From the NCBI GenBank assembly GCA_035610835.1, contig CM069454.1, positions 60,432,580 to 60,496,579 of the forward strand: a stretch of 64,000 bases of DNA, read 5' to 3'. Shown one piece after another: positions 56,808-64,000 of this stretch. The translations under genes and the position numbers were made by a program. Source of the DNA: Ophiura sarsii (lineage: Eukaryota > Echinodermata > Ophiuroidea > Amphilepidida > Ophiuridae). The notes beneath the pieces are model-generated. The model saw nothing but the letters and a program-made list of their open reading frames with translations, did no database searches and was not told the origin of the DNA. Within the stretch, counting starts at the first letter, position 1. Every line of letters starts with the position of its first letter.

Positions 56808-59800
56808 TTATGAAAACAATATCCCCCATCTTTTGTTATGGGATGCCATTCTATTATTTCTTTCTGCAATGACTTTCTCTGATTTTTCAGTCATATTCAC
56901 CAATTCTTTAAAGACATAGATACTAAGTTTCTTTTCTTCAACTCTGCATCTATAAATATAACGTTTTGCCAAAAGAATAATTATATTTTTGAAAAAGTCG
57001 AAATCTTCATTAAATAAGCCAAGACATATATTCTGATAATTCACATTGAAAAAGATATTTAGCACAGTATTCATCCATGCACTAAGATTCTTCCAAAAAT
57101 CTTTTGTAACATTACACTCCCACATGAGATGTTTTACTGTCTCTCTATTCACTTTGCAGAAACTACATATATCAGTATCTATTAAACCAATTCTAAACAA
57201 AAAATAGTTTGTTGGTAGAATATTATGAATATAACGAAACTGGAAATATCTTGTATATGAGTCCATACAGCATTTAAAAGCTAATGAGTACACTTCCTTC
57301 CAGTCAGTAATTGGCTGTGACAAATCAATATCAAATTGAGCCTTGCCTTCCCAATACTGCTTCGCATTTGGTATTACATGGTACCTTATCTTTTCATAGG
57401 CAAATTTACAGACTCTTTTTGTTAATAAAATATCCGTTAGCAGCTGTTCATTCCTCTCATAATTACCAGTCAAAGTAAACAACTTAGAACATGACTCCTT
57501 TAAATTCTTTTTGATACTTTGAACAATTCCAAAATATTCAACAAAATTAGTTTTCACAGCATGATACTTCTTCTTGAATTCCATGAAACTCATCAAATGG
57601 TCGGATTCAATTAAATCTGATAAAAAATTAATATTACTGTTACTCCAACTTCTATAAAAGACAGTTTTTTTACCAATCTTAATTTTGGAATTATACCATA
57701 TAATTTTATCAACAATCTCGTACTTTTTACGTAACTTCAACCATCCTTTCAAAATATCTTTCAAAAAACTGTTGCTAATTTTATTTACATTTAGATCACA
57801 CACGTTAGCTGGCTCACATTGCCAAATCCAATCACCACCAATTTTCTTAATTTCATTATCAAACAAAATCTTCCACTTGCCCTCATTATTAGGGTCAACA
57901 AACCTTTTAACCCATGATATTTTAATAGCATCTTTATAATCATAGATGTTAGTCATATTCAAACCACCTTCATCAACTTTATTGTACATGGTATCCCTGT
58001 TTATTTTGTCTTGTTTACCATTCCAAATAAATTTGAAAAACACCTTTTCAATTTTTTTCAAAAATGAATCAGGAGGATTTGGTAGAACAGATAATAAATA
58101 TGTGAGCTGAGAAATAGCTAAAGATTTAATAACTAACACTCTTCCAATAGGGGTAAGACCCCTTTGTAACCAAATGTTTAAGATTTTGCTTAATTTCTGA
58201 AACTGGACCTCATAATTTAACTCAAAAAGTAGTTGTTTGTTCAGAGAAATATTCACTCCCAAGAATTTGACAGGGCCCTTAGACCAGATTAGATTAGCAT
58301 CTGGATGTAATATGGTCTCATCATTCTTTAAAGAACCTATCTTTAGAACAGATGATTTAGAATAATTTACACTTAAACCAGATATTTTGCTGAAGGATTT
58401 AAGAACCTTAAGGGATTCCACGAGGGAATCCTTTGAGCCATCCAAGATAAGAGTGGTATCATCTGCATATTGTGTTAACTTAACAGACTCATTTCCCTTA
58501 ATATTAATACCTTTAATACACTTATTTTTACGGATTGCAATGGCCAAGACCTCCGCGCAAATTATGAAAATGTAACAACTTAAGGGGCATCCTTGACGAA
58601 GACCACGTGATAAATCAAAATAGTTTGAGACAACGCCCATGTTTGTAACACAACTTCTGATGTTGGTGTAAAAAAGAGTGACCCATTTTTTTGCATCACC
58701 TCCAAAACCAAACATACCCAAACAGTTTTGAACAAATTTCCACTCAAGTTTGTCATACGCTTTTTCAAAATCCAAGAACAGAAGCAACCCAGGAAGACTT
58801 TCATTATCTACATACTCAATAATGTCAAGTATTAACCTCACATTTTCACCAATATATCGATTTGACAAAAAACCAGTTTGATCGGGTGAAATAACTGAAT
58901 TGAGAACTTTTTTGAAACGATTTGCAATAGCTTTAGATACAACTTTATAATCTACATTAAGCAGGCTGATGGGTCTCCAATTTTTCAAGAATCTATTATC
59001 CTTCCCTTCTTTTGGAATAAGAGTAATTACTCCTCTACATTGCTCATCCGTCATGCAACCCTTCTCAAAACAGTAATTAAAACAATCAACAACAACTTGC
59101 CCAATGACATCCCAAAAAAATGTATAGAACTCAATTGGATATCCATCAGACCCAGGACTTTTACCTTGTTTCATCTCTTTGACAACATCAGTACATTCTT
59201 GCATATTTAAGATACCTTCACATTCGTCTTTATTGTTCTCAGTAACTTTAGGAATATCTTCCAGTGATAGACCAAGCTGTGTTAAACCTTCCTGAGCATT
59301 TAGATCAGTATTACATTGAGAAGTATACAAAGTAGAGTAGAATTTGACCTCTTCATTCAGAATATTTTCTGTACCTGTAACCTCATTACCTTCATCATCA
59401 ACCAACTTGGTAATTGACTTATTATTAACACGGTACCTCTCAAGATTGAAAAAATATTTTGAACTCTTTTCACCAAATTCAGTACAATCTGCCTTGGATC
59501 TGATTATTGCACCTTTAACTTTTTCATCATAAATTGAATCCAATTTGTGTTTCTTGATTTCAATTTCTCTTAAAATCAGCTCACTAGGATTTTCAGCATA
59601 TTTAATCTCCAGATTATTTATGTCTTGTTCAAGACACTCTTCAACTCTTTTAGCCTGTTTACGTTTCCGGCTGGCATAATTGATTGTATCACCTCTTATA
59701 ACACATTTTATTGTTTCCCATAAAATGTCAGGACGTGCATTAGCATTATCAATTTTAACATTTTCAATTGTTTTATGAATCAAGTTAGTAAAATCCAAAT

Positions 59801-60317
59801 CGTCCAGAAGTGAAACATTAAATTTCCACATACCTTTACCATGCTTATCCTGTTTACTGCACATCATTACTGTTACCAGTGAATGATCTGATTTTAAACC
59901 GTGTTTAATATCAACATTAGTAATATTTCCCTTTAAACCATTACTTATGAGTAAATAATCCAACCTACACATAATTGGTGGTTTGTCATTCGACTTCCAT
60001 GTATACTGAAATTTACCTGGATTATTATACCGCCAAATGTCAACAAGATCTCTTTTTGCCATTAAATTAAAAATCTCCTTTTGTGATTTGAAATTGGTAT
60101 GACTACGGCCACCCTTTTTATCCAAAGATAAGTTTAACACACAATTTAAGTCTCCACCATAAATAATATTAACACAATGAAAATTATCAAGCTCATCGTC
60201 AACCTTCTTATAAAAATCAGGAGAGTCCTTATTTTGTCCATAAATATTAGCAATTGTATAAATAACATCAGATATTTTAAAATCAATGATCACATAACGT
60301 CCCTCTGTGTCGCACAC
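56808..60317 (-). CDS. ORF2: endonuclease fragment, reverse transcriptase, zinc-knuckle-like C-terminus
   Basis: 1169 open codons. Residues ~1-155 are the second part of an apurinic-type endonuclease: IYGQN, GGDLNCVL, RLDYLLIS and KSDHSLV are the central and C-terminal catalytic motifs, but the first ~70-80 residues, including the Asn and QExH motifs, are absent, so cleavage activity is doubtful. Reverse transcriptase follows: SPGSDGYPIEFY, WRPISLLNVDYK, FLDFEKAYDKLEW (first catalytic Asp), GLRQGCPLSCYIF and YADDTTLIL (catalytic Asp pair) at ~395-640. Near residues 1065-1095 CSFCK...H....C resembles the Cys/His knuckle of L1-type ORF2. The first codon shown is not a real initiator; the protein is missing its start. 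The reading frame is otherwise undisturbed. Confidence 0.9.
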   Translation of the reverse strand: MCDTEGRYVIIDFKISDVIYTIANIYGQNKDSPDFYKKVDDELDNFHCVNIIYGGDLNCVLNLSLDKKGGRSHTNFKSQKEIFNLMAKRDLVDIWRYNNPGKFQYTWKSNDKPPIMCRLDYLLISNGLKGNITNVDIKHGLKSDHSLVTVMMCSKQDKHGKGMWKFNVSLLDDLDFTNLIHKTIENVKIDNANARPDILWETIKCVIRGDTINYASRKRKQAKRVEECLEQDINNLEIKYAENPSELILREIEIKKHKLDSIYDEKVKGAIIRSKADCTEFGEKSSKYFFNLERYRVNNKSITKLVDDEGNEVTGTENILNEEVKFYSTLYTSQCNTDLNAQEGLTQLGLSLEDIPKVTENNKDECEGILNMQECTDVVKEMKQGKSPGSDGYPIEFYTFFWDVIGQVVVDCFNYCFEKGCMTDEQCRGVITLIPKEGKDNRFLKNWRPISLLNVDYKVVSKAIANRFKKVLNSVISPDQTGFLSNRYIGENVRLILDIIEYVDNESLPGLLLFLDFEKAYDKLEWKFVQNCLGMFGFGGDAKKWVTLFYTNIRSCVTNMGVVSNYFDLSRGLRQGCPLSCYIFIICAEVLAIAIRKNKCIKGINIKGNESVKLTQYADDTTLILDGSKDSLVESLKVLKSFSKISGLSVNYSKSSVLKIGSLKNDETILHPDANLIWSKGPVKFLGVNISLNKQLLFELNYEVQFQKLSKILNIWLQRGLTPIGRVLVIKSLAISQLTYLLSVLPNPPDSFLKKIEKVFFKFIWNGKQDKINRDTMYNKVDEGGLNMTNIYDYKDAIKISWVKRFVDPNNEGKWKILFDNEIKKIGGDWIWQCEPANVCDLNVNKISNSFLKDILKGWLKLRKKYEIVDKIIWYNSKIKIGKKTVFYRSWSNSNINFLSDLIESDHLMSFMEFKKKYHAVKTNFVEYFGIVQSIKKNLKESCSKLFTLTGNYERNEQLLTDILLTKRVCKFAYEKIRYHVIPNAKQYWEGKAQFDIDLSQPITDWKEVYSLAFKCCMDSYTRYFQFRYIHNILPTNYFLFRIGLIDTDICSFCKVNRETVKHLMWECNVTKDFWKNLSAWMNTVLNIFFNVNYQNICLGLFNEDFDFFKNIIILLAKRYIYRCRVEEKKLSIYVFKELVNMTEKSEKVIAERNNRMASHNKRWGILFS

Positions 60318-60358
60318 ACATTTTAATAGTTTTAAGTCACAGTTCTTGTAAGTTTATT

Positions 60359-60440
60359 GTTTACAAGTCTTTCTCTTCCATACGCCACACTGCTCCACTT
60401 GTTTACAAGTCTTTCTCTCCCATACGCCACACTGCTCCAC
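60359..60440. repeat. 40-bp tandem duplication at the ORF1-ORF2 junction
   Basis: 'gtttacaagtctttctct', 'ccatacgccacactgctccac' occurs twice (60359-60398 and 60401-60440). The second copy includes the last codons and stop of ORF1. It marks the rearrangement that removed the start of ORF2. Confidence 0.85.
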
Positions 60441-61239
60441 CCGGCTCGATGATCTTCATACTTGCAGGATAGTTGATGTACACTCTTCTTCCTGGATTTT
60501 CTCGCAGGAGTGTCTTTCGATGCTTCCAGAGTTTAGCCCTTTCAGCTTGAAGTTTAGGTGTTACATCCTCTATGATAACTAACTTGAACTTTGCATCTGC
60601 CGCTGGATAGGGATTAGTCTTTAGGTTCTTTGCAGCCCGGAGAACAGATTGCCGGTCACTGTAGTAGTGAAAGGCTACGTGGATAGGCCTGGGCTTCTCT
60701 CTGGGGACATTCGGCATTTGTGTTGGAGTTCGGTGCACACGGTCTAAAATAAAACCGTCAGCATTGATTTTCAGGTTTTCAGTGACTATGGCTTTAATGA
60801 GCTCAGAACATTTTCCATTATGATCAGCCTCCTTATTCTCCGGCACATTTAGAAAAACAAGATTGTTTCTCCTAGATCTATTTGCGAGATCCTCTACCTG
60901 AGCTTCAAGTTTTTCAAGTGCAGTTTTATCGGCTTTCTTTTGTTCCAGGGTCTCTATTTGAGCACTAGAAAAGTTATTTGCTTTTTCTAGATCTCCAACC
61001 TTTACTTTTACAGACGTAAGTTCTTTTTCCATGTCGATTAGACGTTTATTAATTGTATCCAATATGTCTAATTTGTCAAGTCTTTTTAATATGTCCGCAA
61101 CCTGCTGTGCAGTAGCCATCTCCGTGTCGAGGTTTCCGAATTCGGCTGGATTACCAAATTCGGCAGGCTCGTCGTCAGGCTCGTCACTTCCTTGTCGTTT
61201 ACATTTCTTTCCGACTTTCCTGTGTTTATTTCTTGGCAT
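60403..61239 (-). CDS. ORF1: L1-type RNA-binding chaperone protein
   Basis: 278 residues beginning MPRNKHRKVGKKCKRQGSDE, a basic N-terminus, then an acidic stretch, a coiled coil (~residues 45-125, heptads such as ILKRLDKLDILDTINKRLID), an RRM-like region opening RSRRNNLVFLNVPE and continuing with RPIHVAFHYYSDRQSVLRAA, and a basic C-terminal domain ending RRVYINYPASMKIIEPG. This is the layout of the L1 ORF1 (transposase_22) family, which trimerises and binds element RNA. A clear Met start follows an upstream stop. It lies 85 bp from ORF2 on the same strand. Confidence 0.88.
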   Translation of the reverse strand: MPRNKHRKVGKKCKRQGSDEPDDEPAEFGNPAEFGNLDTEMATAQQVADILKRLDKLDILDTINKRLIDMEKELTSVKVKVGDLEKANNFSSAQIETLEQKKADKTALEKLEAQVEDLANRSRRNNLVFLNVPENKEADHNGKCSELIKAIVTENLKINADGFILDRVHRTPTQMPNVPREKPRPIHVAFHYYSDRQSVLRAAKNLKTNPYPAADAKFKLVIIEDVTPKLQAERAKLWKHRKTLLRENPGRRVYINYPASMKIIEPGGAVWRMGEKDL

Positions 61240-61582
61240 ACTACGTCAACTTACAGTTCATCTTAGTGGATACAGCAAATGATAGTTTAAAATAAATTAT
61301 ATTTCAGGCACAAAACATAATTTTTCTTCAGCGCTGTCGTCGCTGGTTCTTGCTTCTACGGCATACCGGAATGCCGGCTGTTCTGATCAGGCGAACGAAG
61401 CTCATAATTGTTTACTGCTATATGTTGTCCATCCGAGTCTTTGTTGGTCTGGCTCTCTTTCTTAACTTAATCTACCCTACCTTACGGCGTTACATTTAAC
61501 ACCATTTACACCGCATCTTATTTACACTTCATAAACGTCTGCATTATATGATCGTTTCTATTCCTCTTTTATTCAAACATAC

Positions 61583-61816
61583 CTCCAACTGTTATGACGA
61601 ATACACAACTTGCTTCGACCCCGTTATCTGGATTCATTGCCGTGCATGTTACGTTATGATTGCCAGGTACAAACGTGTCTTCAATATGTCTGTTACACGA
61701 TGGAACGATGTCTTGATCCGTAACGGGGTTCTTAAATTCAGGTTTCTGCCACATTACATCATTTGGAGTTTCAAAATTCAAGTCCTCCGGGCATGTGACA
61801 ACAGGAGGCAAATTAC
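61583..61816 (-). CDS. Host exon: HYR module
   Basis: Minus-strand exon of 234 bp (78 codons), acceptor …attccag|GT and donor …GGAG|gtatgt, both phase 1. Translation starts NLPPVVTCPEDLNFETP, continues KPEFKNPVTDQDIVPSCNR and FVPGNHNVTCTAMNPDNG, and ends SCVFVITVG. The PPVVTCP start, F-x-x-G-x-x-x-V-x-C/Y-x-A and C-x-F-x-V-x-V ending are the HYR (hyalin repeat) signature, an immunoglobulin-like fold in extracellular adhesion proteins. Order on the minus strand is CCP-like (62673), HYR, CCP (55821). The L1-like element follows in the next intron. Confidence 0.85.
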
Positions 61817-62290
61817 CTGGAATTAATGTAAACATTTCAGATTATAAATGTAACACCTCTAATAAGGATTCACAAAACTAATTAGTGTGAATTCATTGCC
61901 TATTTTCCCGAGCTATTTATAACTACGAGGTTCAATTTCTTATTGAGATATTGTTATTACCGTATTTAACCCGTACACCAGGGACCTAAATTACACCTTT
62001 TGGATACATTATCAAATAAGAAAATCGGTAACGTTTATTTAGTTCAATTTGAAAGAATATAAAGAAGAAAAAAATTGGCACCAAAAGTTGATTTTAAATG
62101 TTGAAATGTCACAATGTGATATATTTATTTAAGTATAACATGAGGAAATTACTAAAATGATAGATATTTGATGTGCCAATCTTGATAAATATATTTGATA
62201 CGCTAAATGGATATTGTTATGTAATGCAAGCATACACAGTGATATGAAAAAGTGAAAATATTTAATATATTAAAGAAAAGGTATAAAAAG
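61817..62290. other. Intron, no further feature
   Basis: Non-coding sequence between the HYR exon and the small hairpin at 62294. Confidence 0.5.
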
Positions 62291-62293
62291 GAG

Positions 62294-62458
62294 GTTGGTT
62301 TAACAGCTTGACCCAGGGTCTTTGCTTGAACACCACACATTCGTTGTGCTGCTTGAATAAGCACACATTGACTGGAGGAATATCTCATTTCAAAATGTGA
62401 AAATGCGGTGTTCAAGCAAAGACCCTGGTTCAAAACCCTGGTTCAAGCTGCTTAACCA
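62294..62458. repeat. Intronic fold-back MITE
   Basis: 'agcttgacccagggtctttg' and 'cttgaacaccaca' pair with 'gcggtgttcaagcaaagacc' and 'tggttcaagctgct'. Length about 165 bp. The right arm has a small extra duplication of 'aaccctggttc'. Confidence 0.7.
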
Positions 62459-62480
62459 TCCTCATTCAAGCATTACAACA

Positions 62481-62583
62481 CCTGCGTAGTTATAGCCCCG
62501 TTATAGTGCCGCAGTGCACATGTACAATAATGTGTACCAACAATCGTTCGATGGGGTAACCCATTTAAAAAAAATAATCAGGC
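62481..62583. repeat. Left arm of inverted repeat flanking the CCP-like exon
   Basis: From 'cctgcgtagttatagcc' through 'caacaatcgttcgatggggt' to 'aataatcaggca', it is the complement of 62973-63073. The distance between arms is 389 bp and contains the exon. Confidence 0.8.
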
Positions 62584-62672
62584 AACTTATTGTTGTTGAG
62601 CTGATGTGCAAATGAATCAAAACTCGTTTTGTGGGGACATACATGTATTGCATTTTATTAGTGTAACACTAC

Positions 62673-62867
62673 CACATGTAGTGGACGACAAAGCAGGACT
62701 AATTGTTGGACTTGTACCATCTCCTTGATCTTCGCATGTTCCTGTTGCGGCACCGACTAATAGATAGTCCGTATTGTAGCTCAATGTCATGGCCGAACCG
62801 ACAGCGATAGTTGCCGCGTCAGGTGTGCGTATACCGTTCATAGGTGCCGATGCAGCTGCACATCGTT
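62673..62867 (-). CDS. Host exon: divergent CCP-like module
   Basis: Minus-strand exon of 195 bp (65 codons), acceptor …tgtcatag|AA and donor …ACATGTG|gtagtg, both phase 1. Translation starts RCAAASAPMNGIRTPDAATI, continues SAMTLSYNTDYLLVGAATGT and ends CEDQGDGTSPTISPALSSTTC. The opening Cys, 'G-x-x-x-x-x-x-Y', 'L-x-G-x-x-x-x-x-C' and closing Cys fit a CCP/sushi module, but the second consensus Cys is Asn (LSYN). The exon is first in transcription order among those seen and precedes the HYR exon at 61583. Its 3' splice acceptor lies in repeat-like sequence. Confidence 0.7.
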
Positions 62868-62972
62868 CTATGACAAGATGGCTTCATGACAGTTTTCCAT
62901 GACCATTTAAGTTCATCAATTGAAAAAATGTTGCACATCAGTTCAACAACAATAAACTCCCCTTTAGATTAT

Positions 62973-63073
62973 GCCTGATTTTTTTTAAATGAGTTACCCT
63001 ATCGAAACGATTGTTGGTGCACATTAATGTACATGTGCACAGCAGCCCTAGAACGCGGCTATTACTACGCAGG
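62973..63073. repeat. Right arm of inverted repeat flanking the CCP-like exon
   Basis: Complement of 62481-62583 with roughly a dozen differences. In the pre-mRNA the two arms could pair across the exon. Confidence 0.8.
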
Positions 63074-63099
63074 TATTGTTAAACTTGACCATTTCAGTG

Positions 63100-63260
63100 T
63101 TAGAAATGCATTTTTTTTGCGGGCTTCGCACGTATTAGTCAAAATGTTACATTATTCTAGCTTAACAAGACGGCTTCATAAAGGTTTTCTTTGACCATTT
63201 TAGTTCAAAAATTTAGAAAAAATTGGGCGCTTCGTGCGCATATTTTCTACAGGCTTTAAC
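63100..63260. repeat. Copy of the 'cgcgcaaaaa / gaagccatcttgtta' repeat
   Basis: 'aagacggcttcataaaggtt' and 'tgaccattttagttcaaaaa' match, in complement, the 30240-30360 repeat and the intron just upstream of the CCP-like exon (62870-62930). Confidence 0.55.
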
Positions 63261-63496
63261 ATTGTGAGGGTCTTCAAACCACACCAAATATTCCAAATCT
63301 GATGTGGAGGACGTTTAAAACGTCATACTGTACCTTTTTAGTGTTACAAATCTCAATTTGTGCGTGCATCGTGCGTATTAATTAGTTTCAATGTTTCAAT
63401 ACTTAATATTAACAAGATTGCTTCAGGAATTTGTTAGCCTCCCCATCAAAACAGTCCTGGATACCCCATTGCGAATAGATACCGGCATATTCGACT

Positions 63497-63690
63497 TTAA
63501 CCCTAACACTTCCCCCACTTTTTTCAGAATTTTTTCTTCAACGCAGAAAATCGACCAAAATATCCCCCCGATCCCCCCGGGATTTGATCCAGGGACCTCT
63601 CGCACCACAAGCGAGGGATTCCACACTTCACCACGGCTCTGGCACACAGTTCTGGGCAGTGTATAGCCCAGACTGTATGTATTGGGTCCA
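63497..63690 (-). repeat. SINE with tRNA-His-like head, copy 1
   Basis: The minus strand carries a tRNA-like head at about 63570-63645: an anticodon-type stem CTCGC/GCGAG closes a 7-nt loop TTGTGGT, placing GTG (His) as anticodon, and a T-arm-like GGATCAAATCC serves as B-box. The downstream tail has 'aacactt/ttaaccctaac' sequence. Confidence 0.7.
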
Positions 63691-63830
63691 TTTTTTCATC
63701 AAAAAACTTCCACGCCGGGTGGTACCAACGTGCCCAGTCGTGGTATTTTGGGGTATATGGTAGTGTTAGGGTTATATTAACGAAACTTAGAAATTTTTTG
63801 AAGAAAAACAAAAATCAAAAAAATTGCTCG

Positions 63831-64000
63831 TTAACCCTAACACTTCCCCCCACTTTTTTTTCAGAATTTTTTCTTCAACGCGGAAAATCGACCAAAATAT
63901 CCCCCCGATCCCCCCGGGATTTGATCCAGGGACCTCTCGCACCACAAGCGAGGGATTCCACACTTCACCACGGCTCTGGCACACAGTTCTGGGCAGTGTA
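63831..64000 (-). repeat. SINE with tRNA-His-like head, copy 2 (cut by window end)
   Basis: Same arrangement as copy 1, 334 bp further on, tRNA-like head at about 63907-63980. The sequence continues beyond the window. The two copies form a direct tandem, not independent insertions. Confidence 0.7.

Larger units (their letters stand above)
56590..61440 (-). mobile_element. L1/Tx1-like non-LTR retrotransposon, nearly full length, in an intron
   Basis: ORF1 (60403-61239) and ORF2 (56808-60317) lie in the usual order on the minus strand, with a 3' region ending around 56590-56600 at an A-tail (T-run on the plus strand). A (tattatgaaaacaa)n repeat spans the ORF2 stop. The inferred 5' UTR extends to about 61440; exact ends and target duplication were not resolved. 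Both ORFs are open over their length, so the copy is young. It lacks part of the endonuclease, hence is not autonomous. Host gene orientation is the same. Confidence 0.85.

Noticed and set aside
57685..59532. Plus-strand frames opposite the L1-like ORF2
   Set aside because: Antisense shadows of a clear reverse transcriptase frame.
63423..63984. Frames containing 'VVREVPGSNPGG'
   Set aside because: Classic accidental translation of a tRNA-derived SINE head.

Overview
The window is AT-rich, repeat-dense nuclear DNA from an animal, most plausibly a marine invertebrate deuterostome (echinoderm, hemichordate or cephalochordate). The reasons are the intron-split CCP (sushi) and HYR modules, TTAGGG-type telomeric repeats, and the mix of L1/Tx1-like, CR1-like, RTE-like and Penelope-like retroelements with many TA-, TAA-, TTAA- and 8-bp-duplicating DNA transposons. 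The species cannot be fixed from sequence alone. Two runs of exactly 100 N are assembly gaps. No bacterial-style operon, CRISPR array or intact functional tRNA gene was seen.

Layout. 1-8.2 kb: a dispersed repeat family carrying a mariner-like element and a 5'-truncated CR1-like retroelement, both with an unoccupied copy of the target inside the window. 8.6-10.9 kb: a nest of a small MITE, a Penelope-like remnant, a CACTGC-ended element and a Harbinger-type MITE. 12.8-15.7 kb: a ~146-bp satellite with alternating monomers, bounded by direct repeats. 16.1-17.6 kb: a TTAA MITE split by a mariner-like element. 17.8-23.1 kb: a head-to-head palindrome with ~2.2-kb arms, each carrying two small unfamiliar genes, with a minisatellite at the centre; this is the best candidate for an undescribed element. 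24-38 kb: fold-back elements, tandem repeats, non-LTR fragments and nested insertions. 40.8-42.3 kb: a hAT element with a perfect 8-bp target duplication and a broken dimerisation domain. 43.4-43.9 kb: a near-perfect palindromic MITE. 46-55 kb: further fold-back elements, a TTF-type zinc-finger fragment, a tRNA-derived SINE and an interstitial telomeric block.

55.8-62.9 kb: the only convincing host gene, on the minus strand. Three exons, each a whole number of codons and bounded by phase-1 introns, encode CCP-like, HYR and CCP-like modules. The intron between the second and third exon holds a nearly full-length L1/Tx1-like element in the same orientation; its ORF2 keeps the reverse transcriptase but has lost the start of the endonuclease. 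The window ends in two copies of a SINE with a tRNA-His-like head.

How the parts relate: almost everything outside the host exons is transposon or repeat. Insertion order can be read directly because several elements sit inside others with clean target duplications.
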